A stretch of 40,913 bases of DNA. It comes from Verrucomicrobia bacterium UBA1629 (GTDB lineage Bacteria; Verrucomicrobiota; Kiritimatiellia; RFP12; UBA1067). Numbering within the stretch: position 1 is the first letter of the stretch; each line of letters begins with the position of its first letter. Positions 8,498 through 14,971 of the stretch are shown here, one piece after another. The notes beneath the pieces are model-generated. The model searched no databases and was not told the DNA's origin. It was given only the letters and a program-made list of their open reading frames with translations. Where the stretch lies: contig DCMF01000135.1 in assembly GCA_002321305.1 (NCBI GenBank), forward strand, positions 1-40,913, in the 5' to 3' direction. The position numbers and the translations under genes were made by a program.

Positions 8498-9168
8498 CAC
8501 CGGATCGGCTCCTTCCCGTGCGCCGCGAGGTAGTCGTTGCACGCCTTGAAGTGCCCGCACCCGAAGAAGCCGCGATACGCGGAGAGCGGCGACGGATGCG
8601 CACAGGCGAGGACGAGGTTCCTCGAACGGTCGACGAACGCCGCCTTGCGCTGGGCGTAGGAGCCCCAGAGCAGGTAGACAAGCCCTTCGCGCCCTTCGGC
8701 AAGCTTGCGGACGACCGCATCGGTGAACGTCTCCCAGCCGCGCCCCTGGTGCGAGCCGGCCATCGACGAGTCGCCGCCCGCAACCGTCAGCGTCGCGTTC
8801 AGGAGCAGGACGCCCTGCTCGGCCCAGTGCGTGAGGTCGCCGTCGCGCGAGAGGAAGTCGCCGCCGAACTCGTCCTGAAGCTCCTTGTAGATGTTGACGA
8901 GGGACGGCGGCAGCTGCACGCCCTTCTGCACCGAGAAGCAAAGCCCGTGCGCCTGGCGCGGATTATGGTAGGGGTCCTGTCCGAGAATGACGACCTTGAC
9001 CTTGTCGAACGGCGTGCGATCAAAGGCGTTGAAGATCAGCTTCGCCGGCGGATAGCACACGCTTCGCGCATACGCCACGCGGACGAACTGCGCAAGCTCG
9101 GCGAAGTAGGGCTTCGCGAACTCGTCCGCCAGCACGCGCTTCCACGACTCGTCAATGCGCACGTCCAT
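8494..9168 (-). CDS. ung: Uracil-DNA glycosylase, family 1
   Basis: Removes uracil from DNA to begin base-excision repair. The 224-residue protein has the water-activating motif LGQDPYHNP (catalytic D65) and the HPSPLSAYRG motif (H191), with GLCFSV between them. Length and motif order match family 1 enzymes such as E. coli Ung. The 3' end overlaps the CAAX protease start by four bases (GTGA), so the two are translationally coupled. The esterase gene ends 15 bases upstream of the ung start and probably shares its transcript. There is no nearby dut or mutator gene. Confidence 0.97.
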   Translation of the reverse strand: MDVRIDESWKRVLADEFAKPYFAELAQFVRVAYARSVCYPPAKLIFNAFDRTPFDKVKVVILGQDPYHNPRQAHGLCFSVQKGVQLPPSLVNIYKELQDEFGGDFLSRDGDLTHWAEQGVLLLNATLTVAGGDSSMAGSHQGRGWETFTDAVVRKLAEGREGLVYLLWGSYAQRKAAFVDRSRNLVLACAHPSPLSAYRGFFGCGHFKACNDYLAAHGKEPIRW

Positions 9169-9183
9169 GGCCGGACAGGGGGG

Positions 9184-10932
9184 TCAGTCGCCGTTGAAGC
9201 CTTTCGCCGTGAGGAACTCCCACGCGCGGTCCATCCACGTGTAGCTGCCCGTGCCCGGCGACGCCTTGCGCTGGAAGCAGTGGTTGCGGAGCGCGAGCGT
9301 GTGCAGTTCGCTCTGCACGCTCATGCGGCGCATCTGCTCCCACGCCTTCACCGAGGCCATCGACGCATAGCCGTCCGCATCGCCGTGGATGAAGAGCGTC
9401 GGCGGCGTGTCCATGTCGAACAGGAGCTCCGGCGCAAGAACGGCCGAGTCGTCGTTGCCGCCCGTCGTGTTGTGCCCGTCAAGCCCATCCGTCAGCGCAT
9501 AGGCCGGATAGATCGCGATCGCCCACTGCACCTTGCAGGGCACGTCGTCCAGCGCGTCGATCGGCGCGTAGGCCCGCATGCGCGAACTCGTCGCGCCCAT
9601 GAGCGTGAGGTGCCCACCCGCCGACGAGCCCATGATGCCGATGCGGTTCGGGTCGAGTCCCTTCGACGGGGCCTTGGCGCGGACGATGCGAATCGCGCGC
9701 TGGAGGTCTTCCCACGCCGTCTGGTGCTTCGGCAGGCCCGCCGGACGCGGCGTGCGGTACTTCATCGTGACGACCGCCATGCCCTTCTCGTTCAGGTAGC
9801 GGCGCATCGGCGCGACCTCGAAGCCGTCCGGCGCGTTGCCGACGTAAGCGCCGCCCGAATAGACGACCTGGATCGCCTTCGTCTTCAGCTCCTTCGGCAG
9901 GTGCCACTCGAGGTACGGCGTACACTGGTTCGTCCGCACGTCGGGCATCTTCCCTTCCGGCCAGACGTTCTCCTTCTCGTACGCCCCGCGCGCCGCGTCG
10001 CTCGCGTAGCGGCTCATGAGGTCGACTTCCGGCGCGAGCTTCGACGCGAACTCGATCTGGTTCAGGAACTCGACCGCACGGTCGAGGCCGAACGCGCCGT
10101 GGCCCTTGTCGGCGTAGAGGTGAAGCTCCGTCGGGATCTTCCGCTTGCGGAGCTCGCGGTAGCAGAGCGTCGAGCCGTTCGGCGTGTAGACGTCGTTCGC
10201 GCCGTGCTGGAAGGTGATCGGGCACGTCTTCGCGTCGAACTTGAAGCAGGGGTTGATTGTCGGGACGACCGTCGTGCCGTCCTGCGGGCGCGCGTCGCCC
10301 TTCGCCGCGCCGAGCGTGTTGTAGGCGGGCGCGTTCGCGATCGCGACATTGACGTGGCACGGCAGGTCGTCGAGCGCATCGACCTTCGCGTACGCGGGCG
10401 TGAGCGCGCTCGTCGCGAGCATCGTCACGAGGTGGCCGCCCGCCGACATGCCGATGACGCCGATCTTCTCCGGGTCGAAGCCGCGCGTCGCCGCCTGCGA
10501 GCGGACGAGACGGACGGCTCGCTGGCCGTCTTCCCACGCCGTCTGGTAGACGGCGAGACCCGCCGGACGCGGCGTGCGGTAGACGAGGTTCACCGTCTGG
10601 TAGCCGAGCTTCGTGAACGTCTCCTTCCAGAGCTTGATCAGCCCGACGTCGCAGCAGACCTGGTAGCTGCCGCCGGAAACGAGGATCATGCACGCGCCGT
10701 TTGGCTGTGCCGGGGCCTCGAACCACTCGAGGTACGGCATCTGCCGCTGCGGCGATGCGAGGAAGTCCGCATCCTTCGCCTCGTCCGTCATCGCGCCGAC
10801 CTGGTGCGCCTGGAAATCGGGAATCTGCCCTTCCGGCCACAGCGGCTCGCGCGTGCCGTGCCGCCAGTCCGAGAGCGCAAACGACGACACGGCGCAACCA
10901 ATCCAGCCAATCAGAATGAGAACCTTCTTCAT
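9184..10932 (-). CDS. Secreted esterase with two tandem alpha/beta-hydrolase domains
   Basis: An exported protein of 582 residues. The ATG at 10932 gives a signal peptide MKKVLILIGWIGCAVSSFA; longer upstream starts are rejected because they precede the promoter. Two homologous Aes/acetyl-xylan-esterase-like domains follow. Domain 1 (about 20-320) has the nucleophile S163 in GMSAGGH, the acid in HGANDVYTP and a His in DKGHGAFG. Domain 2 (about 325-582) has S437 in GSSAGGH, the acid in HGDADGY and a His in LRNHCFQ. Each domain begins with a WPEG(Q/K)(I/M)PD motif and carries YRTPRPAGL, so this is an internal duplication with both triads intact. Deacylation of plant polysaccharides is an inference, consistent with the nearby GH127 enzyme. 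Confidence 0.85.
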   Translation of the reverse strand: MKKVLILIGWIGCAVSSFALSDWRHGTREPLWPEGQIPDFQAHQVGAMTDEAKDADFLASPQRQMPYLEWFEAPAQPNGACMILVSGGSYQVCCDVGLIKLWKETFTKLGYQTVNLVYRTPRPAGLAVYQTAWEDGQRAVRLVRSQAATRGFDPEKIGVIGMSAGGHLVTMLATSALTPAYAKVDALDDLPCHVNVAIANAPAYNTLGAAKGDARPQDGTTVVPTINPCFKFDAKTCPITFQHGANDVYTPNGSTLCYRELRKRKIPTELHLYADKGHGAFGLDRAVEFLNQIEFASKLAPEVDLMSRYASDAARGAYEKENVWPEGKMPDVRTNQCTPYLEWHLPKELKTKAIQVVYSGGAYVGNAPDGFEVAPMRRYLNEKGMAVVTMKYRTPRPAGLPKHQTAWEDLQRAIRIVRAKAPSKGLDPNRIGIMGSSAGGHLTLMGATSSRMRAYAPIDALDDVPCKVQWAIAIYPAYALTDGLDGHNTTGGNDDSAVLAPELLFDMDTPPTLFIHGDADGYASMASVKAWEQMRRMSVQSELHTLALRNHCFQRKASPGTGSYTWMDRAWEFLTAKGFNGD

Positions 10933-10979
10933 CAATGAACCTCGTTTTGAACTTGTTTTCAGGAAAAACTCGGATGCAT

Positions 10980-11009
10980 ATTTTAGCAGAACGGCGACGC
11001 CGCTGTCAA
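10980..11009 (-). promoter_or_regulatory. Sigma70 promoter for the esterase-ung-CAAX protease group
   Basis: TTGACA (11009-11004), 18-bp spacer, TAAAAT (10985-10980), minus strand. The -35 box contains the stop codon of the upstream MBL gene. The leader to the ATG at 10932 is about 40 bases. Confidence 0.75.
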
Positions 11010-12406
11010 TCGAACTTGAAGACCTGTCCCGGCACGGGGGCGACGGCATTCGCCATCCCCTTCTCCTTCATGAGGTCGACCATCGCCGCGACCTTCTCCG
11101 GCTCGCCGTGCACGGCGAAGGCGTGGCGAACGTTGTCCTTCACCTCGTCCAGCCACTCCGCGAGCCCGCGGCGGTCGGCGTGGGCCGAGAGCGCGTTGAT
11201 GACCTCGACCCGCGCCCGGAGCGGCACTTCCTCGCCGAGCAGCTTGATCGTCTCGCGCCGCTCGACGATGCGTCGGCCGAGCGTGTTCTCCGCCTGGAAG
11301 CCGCAGATGAGGATGATGTTGTCGGGGTCGCCCGCGCAGTTCTTGATGTGGTGGACGACGCGCCCGCCCTCGCACATGCCGGACGCCGCGATGATGACCA
11401 TCGGGCCGGGCGCGCCGTTGAGGGCCATCGACTCCTCGGGCGTGCCGACGAACGTGAGGTTCGGGCAGGTGAGCGGGTCGCGCCCGGCGGCGATCATCTC
11501 GCGCGCCTCCTCGTTGTAGACCTCACGGTGCGCGGCGTAGATGCGCGTCGCCTTCTGCGAGAGCGGCGAGTCGATGTAGACCTTCACCTCGCGCGGCAGC
11601 TTCCGCTTGTCCGCGAGCCGGTTGAGGTAGTAGATGATCTGCTGCGTGCGGCCGACCGAGAACGCGGGCACGAGCAGCTTCGCGTTGTGGCGGTCGATGT
11701 GCTTCAGGTACTGCTCCAGTCGGTACTCCACGTCGTCCGCCGACGGATGGAGCCGGTCGGCGTACGTCGATTCGCACAGGAGGATGTCCGCCCCCGCCGG
11801 ATACTCGAAGTGGCGCAGAATCGGCTGGTTCGGCTGGCCGAGGTCGCCGGAGAAAAGCAGCCGGTGGCTGCGCCCGTGGTCGGCGCGGACGTCGAGCTGC
11901 ACGAGCGCCGAGCCGAGGATGTGGCCCGCGTTGAAGAACTCCAGCGTCACGCCCCGGCAGATCTCGCGCGGCTCGTGCAGGTGCGTCGGCACGAAGAGCT
12001 GCATGAGCGCGTCGATGTCGCGCTCGTCGTAAAGCGGCTCGAAGAGGCGCTTGCCCTCGCGGCGGCGCTTCTTGTTGACGTATTCGAGGTCGCGCTTCTG
12101 CAGGAAGCACGAGTCGCGCAGCATGACGTCGCACAGCTCCGTCGTCGACTGGCGCGCGAAGACGCGGCCGCGAAAGCCCTGGCGCACGAGCTGCGGCAGG
12201 TTGCCCGAGTGGTCGATGTGCGCGTGCGAGAGAATGACGTAGTCGATCGTCTTCGGATCGACCGGGATGTTGCGGTTCTTCTCGAACGCCTCCTTGCGGT
12301 GGCCCTGGTAGAGCCCGCAGTCCAGCAGGATCCGCTTGCCGTTCGCCTCGACGAGATGCATCGAGCCCGTGGTCGTCTGTGCCGCACCGTAGAACGTGAT
12401 CTTCAT
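11006..12406 (-). CDS. MBL-fold / beta-CASP ribonuclease-like protein
   Basis: A 466-residue metallo-beta-lactamase-fold protein of the bacterial YSH1/CPSF-73-like type. The zinc motif HAHIDHSG is at residues 61-68 (H61, H63, D65, H66). It is followed by a distal His in NAGHILGSA, SGDLG, a beta-CASP insertion, SAHAD near the C-terminus and a final His in FAVHGEPEK. Proteins of this type process RNA. It is translated from an ATG 6 bases after a perfect AGGAGG, the best Shine-Dalgarno in the window. It has its own extended -10 promoter at 12429. RNA substrate and whether it is an endo- or exonuclease cannot be told from sequence. Confidence 0.92.
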   Translation of the reverse strand: MKITFYGAAQTTTGSMHLVEANGKRILLDCGLYQGHRKEAFEKNRNIPVDPKTIDYVILSHAHIDHSGNLPQLVRQGFRGRVFARQSTTELCDVMLRDSCFLQKRDLEYVNKKRRREGKRLFEPLYDERDIDALMQLFVPTHLHEPREICRGVTLEFFNAGHILGSALVQLDVRADHGRSHRLLFSGDLGQPNQPILRHFEYPAGADILLCESTYADRLHPSADDVEYRLEQYLKHIDRHNAKLLVPAFSVGRTQQIIYYLNRLADKRKLPREVKVYIDSPLSQKATRIYAAHREVYNEEAREMIAAGRDPLTCPNLTFVGTPEESMALNGAPGPMVIIAASGMCEGGRVVHHIKNCAGDPDNIILICGFQAENTLGRRIVERRETIKLLGEEVPLRARVEVINALSAHADRRGLAEWLDEVKDNVRHAFAVHGEPEKVAAMVDLMKEKGMANAVAPVPGQVFKFD

Positions 12407-12428
12407 TTCAATCCTCCTTACTGCACGA

Positions 12429-12437
12429 ATTATAGCA
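12429..12437 (-). promoter_or_regulatory. Extended -10 promoter for the beta-CASP gene
   Basis: TGCTATAAT on the minus strand, about 22 bases upstream of the ATG at 12406 and just before its AGGAGG. No -35 match is visible 17-18 bp upstream. The element is identical to that at 7828-7836. Confidence 0.65.
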
Positions 12438-12469
12438 TACTTCGGGGCGGACGTGGTGTCCGCCGTCGT

Positions 12470-12988
12470 TCAGAAGCCGTACTGGACGCCGACCGCAAGC
12501 GAGTAGACCATTTCGACGTTCGTCTCGATCCCCAGCGCCGCGGTCGCGTCCGCCCGAAGCGACCAGTGGTCGTCCAGGTGGTAGAACGCGCCAAGGCCGA
12601 GCTGTGGCCCGACCTGTCCGGCTCCGCGGCCGTCCAGCCAGCCGCGCGCACCGGCCGTGACGAACGGATCGAACGCCGAGTAGCCGAAGAGATCGCCGTA
12701 GGCAGGCCACGCCTGCACGTGCATGAGCGCGTCCACGCCGAACCCCGCCGCGTTCTCCTGCCACGCGATGTCGCCTTCAATCGCCCAGAAGTCCGAGAGG
12801 TACGCGCCGCCGCGCACCGCCGCGCCGCCGAGGCGGCCGAGTCGCGACCCGCCCTGCGGCAGCGTCAGGACGCCCGCCGCGCCGACGTAGGCGGGGCCGA
12901 CGCCCGATTCGCCGCTCGCGTCGGCGAAGGACGAGAGGGACAGGAGCGTCGCGAGGGACGCAAGCAAATGCGAAATCTCAAATTTCAT
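12470..12988 (-). CDS. Small outer-membrane beta-barrel-like protein of unknown function
   Basis: A 172-residue protein with a short N-terminal export signal (ISHLLASLATLLSLSSFADA) followed by alternating Gly/aromatic beta-strand patterns (VGPQLGLGAFYHLDDHWSLR) and a C-terminal GVQYGF ending in Phe, the usual beta-barrel assembly signal. I recognise no specific family. The first codons (ATGAAATTTGAGATTTC) fall in the TTTCAAAT-type repeat tract that fills the gap upstream, so the repeat seems to have supplied the present start codon. No Shine-Dalgarno is evident, and a start further in cannot be excluded. Confidence 0.7.
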   Translation of the reverse strand: MKFEISHLLASLATLLSLSSFADASGESGVGPAYVGAAGVLTLPQGGSRLGRLGGAAVRGGAYLSDFWAIEGDIAWQENAAGFGVDALMHVQAWPAYGDLFGYSAFDPFVTAGARGWLDGRGAGQVGPQLGLGAFYHLDDHWSLRADATAALGIETNVEMVYSLAVGVQYGF

Positions 12989-13150
12989 ATTTCAAATCAC
13001 CAAGTCATGTTTCAAGTCTTCAAGTCATGCTTCAAGTCAAGTCCACGCCTCATTCCTCACCTCTCATCCCTCACCCCCCCACTTCTCATCCCCCATACCT
13101 CATTCCTCACTTCTTCCTTCTTCCTTTTTACCTCTTGCCTCTCACTTCCT
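12963..13150. repeat. Composite degenerate repeat: TTTCAAAT-type followed by CTCATCCC-type
   Basis: Two blocks fill the gap between proA and the beta-barrel gene. The first (about 12963-13045) repeats AAATCTCAAATTTCA and TTTCAAGTC/AAGTCATG-like units. The second (about 13046-13150) repeats CTCATTCC, CTCATCCC and CTTCTTCC units. The tract extends into both flanking genes: it contains the start codon of the 12470-12988 gene and the last codons and stop of proA. The same two blocks in the same order and orientation occur at 18845-19010. Not a CRISPR: unit length and spacing are irregular. Confidence 0.8.
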
Positions 13151-14413
13151 CACCACCCCATCGCCCGTGATCTCGTACTTGTAGGTCGTCAGCTCCTCCA
13201 GCCCCATCGGGCCGCGCGCGTGCAGCTTGTCCGTCGAGATGCCGATCTCCGCGCCCATGCCGAACTCGCCGCCGTCCGTGAAGCGCGTCGAGACGTTGTG
13301 GTAGACGCACGCCGAATCGACGTCGCGCAAGAACGCCTGCGCCCGCGCCGCGTCGCTCGTCACGATGCAGTCGGAGTGGTGCGAGCCGTAGCGGTTGATG
13401 TGGTCGATTGCCGCGTGCATGTCCTTCACGACGCCGACATTCATCTCCAGCGCCAGGAACTCGCGCTCCCAGTCGATCGCCGTCCCGCACGCCTCCACCT
13501 CTCCACCTTTCCACTCTTCCACCGTCCCGCTTTCGTGCAGCGTCACGCCCCTGTCCGCCGCCCACGCCCGCACCATCGGCAGGAAGAGCGGCGCGAGCCT
13601 CTCGTGGACGAGCAGGCATTCCGCCGCGTTGCAGACGCCGGGACGCTGCGTCTTCGCGTTGTCGAGAATCGCGAGCGCCATCGCGAGGTCGGCCTTGTCG
13701 TCCACATAGATGTGGCAGACGCCCTTGTAATGCTTCAGCACGGGCACGAGCGCCGCCTCGCACATCGCGCGGATCAGCCGCTCGCCGCCGCGCGGAATGG
13801 CGACATCGACCAGCCCCACGGCCCGCACGAGCTCCGTGACCGCCGCATGGTCGAGGATGTCCACAAACTGCACGGCCTCTTCCAAACCTCCCAAACTTCC
13901 CAAACCTTCTCTCACCGCCGCCGCGAGCGCACGGTTCGTCTCGAACGCCTCCTTGCCGCCGCGCAGGATGACCGCGTTGCCGGTCTTGAGGCACAGGGCC
14001 GCCGTGTCGACGAAGACGTTCGGGCGGCTCTCGAAGACGACGGCCACGACGCCGAACGGCACACGCACCTTCCGGATCGTGATGCCGCTCGGACGCTCCC
14101 GCGTCCACAACGTCTCGCCGACGGGATCCGCCAGCCGCGCGACGGTGCGCACGCCCTCGACCATCGCGGCGAACCGCGCATCCGTCAACGTGAGGCGATC
14201 GACGAGCGCGGACGCCAGCCCCGCCGCCTTCGCGCGCGCGACATCGGACGCATTCGCGGACGCAATCGCGGCGCGGTGCGCCTCCAGCGCGTCGGCGACC
14301 TTCAGCAGTGCGACGTTCTTCTCGTCAGACGTGAGACGCACGAGCGCGGCGGACGCCATCCGCGCCCGCACGGCCAGTGCGTGAATGAGGGAAACAACCG
14401 ATTCTTTCTCCAT
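13142..14413 (-). CDS. proA: Glutamate-5-semialdehyde dehydrogenase (gamma-glutamyl phosphate reductase)
   Basis: Second step of proline synthesis: NADPH-dependent reduction of gamma-glutamyl phosphate. The 423-residue protein has the catalytic Cys261 in RPGVCNAAECLLV, plus VPFGVVAVVFESRPNV and KTGNAVILRGGKEA of the cofactor domain. I place the start at the ATG at 14413 (MEKESVVSLIHAL) because a -10 box sits just upstream and longer starts would precede it. Two Gly/Glu-rich loops are repeat-encoded: REGLGSLGGLEEAV (13877-13914) and GTVEEWKGGEVEA (13493-13530). The C-terminal VVRK and stop lie in the 13046-13150 repeat. No proB is in the window. There is no Shine-Dalgarno, so the mRNA may be leaderless. 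Confidence 0.95.
   Translation of the reverse strand: MEKESVVSLIHALAVRARMASAALVRLTSDEKNVALLKVADALEAHRAAIASANASDVARAKAAGLASALVDRLTLTDARFAAMVEGVRTVARLADPVGETLWTRERPSGITIRKVRVPFGVVAVVFESRPNVFVDTAALCLKTGNAVILRGGKEAFETNRALAAAVREGLGSLGGLEEAVQFVDILDHAAVTELVRAVGLVDVAIPRGGERLIRAMCEAALVPVLKHYKGVCHIYVDDKADLAMALAILDNAKTQRPGVCNAAECLLVHERLAPLFLPMVRAWAADRGVTLHESGTVEEWKGGEVEACGTAIDWEREFLALEMNVGVVKDMHAAIDHINRYGSHHSDCIVTSDAARAQAFLRDVDSACVYHNVSTRFTDGGEFGMGAEIGISTDKLHARGPMGLEELTTYKYEITGDGVVRK
13493..13530. repeat. TCCACC-type degenerate repeat inside proA
   Basis: Successive units like CTCCACCTCTCCACCTTTCC and CTCTTCCACC on the plus strand are read in the gene as SGTVEEWKGGEVEACGT. They lie in frame in a loop of the catalytic half of ProA. 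The pattern resembles the other pyrimidine-strand repeats of the window. Confidence 0.6.
13877..13914. repeat. 9-mer-type degenerate repeat inside proA
   Basis: CTTCCAAACC, TCCCAAACTT and CCCAAACCTT in tandem on the plus strand are translated in the gene as EGLGSLGGLEEA. Same unit and same orientation relative to the gene as the GH127 tracts. Confidence 0.75.
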
Positions 14414-14420
14414 GGTTCGT

Positions 14421-14429
14421 ATTGTACCA
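14421..14429 (-). promoter_or_regulatory. Extended -10 promoter immediately before proA
   Basis: TGGTACAAT on the minus strand; the box ends 7 bases before the proA ATG, so transcription would start at or next to the A of the start codon. It lies directly after the ybeY stop codon (14434). No -35 match is seen. Confidence 0.6.
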
Positions 14430-14433
14430 CAAT

Positions 14434-14970
14434 TCAGGCGATGACACCACCGCCCGCGACAGTCAGGCCGCCGACGCCTTTCCCGTCCGCCATCGCCTGT
14501 TTCAGCCACGCGAGCTCACGCCGCCGCATGCGCGCGTAGTCGGCCGGCCCAAGGTCGTCCGCGCCCGAAAGGTGATCCATCCCATGCGCGACATACAGCA
14601 GCATCTCCTTCGCCGCGTTCCAGCCACGGCGCTTCGGCGCCGCGCGGACGGCCTGGTCGCAATTGACGTACAGCTCGCCGTAGATCCCCGGCGCCTCCCC
14701 CGGCAACGCCTCGTACCGCTGCGTGACGACGTCCGTCGCGCCTGCCACGCCGTTGATCGCCTGATGGACTTCGGCGGAAAACGCATCGTCCTGAAGAATC
14801 ACCGTGACAGCGCGAAACGGCACACCGATGCGCGCGGCGCTCCGAGCCGCGAAAAACAGGGCCAAGCGCCGGAGGTCGCTCCGCCGCAACCCCAGCGCGC
14901 GCGGCAAGGCGCCCTCTACCGCGACTTGCGGACAGCCATTTTCGGCAAGCCTCCGACGAACGCCCTTCAT
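14434..14970 (-). CDS. ybeY: YbeY-type rRNA maturation endoribonuclease
   Basis: A metal-dependent RNase for 16S rRNA 3'-end maturation and ribosome quality control. The protein has 178 residues from the ATG at 14970, which begins one base after the ispH-uppS stop, indicating tight coupling. The family core ELYVNCDQA and the zinc motif VAHGMDHLSGADDL are visible: H129 and H133 are present, but the position of the third zinc-ligand His of the HxxxHxxxxxH motif is Asp (D139). The N-terminal half is diverged. The last base pairs adjoin the proA promoter. A longer start at 15006 would overlap the uppS end and is less likely. Confidence 0.85.
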   Translation of the reverse strand: MKGVRRRLAENGCPQVAVEGALPRALGLRRSDLRRLALFFAARSAARIGVPFRAVTVILQDDAFSAEVHQAINGVAGATDVVTQRYEALPGEAPGIYGELYVNCDQAVRAAPKRRGWNAAKEMLLYVAHGMDHLSGADDLGPADYARMRRRELAWLKQAMADGKGVGGLTVAGGGVIA

Positions 14971-14971
14971 G

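Noticed and set aside
12963..13150. CRISPR array
   Set aside because: The units are degenerate, vary in length and are contiguous. There are no constant repeats separated by unique spacers and no cas genes.
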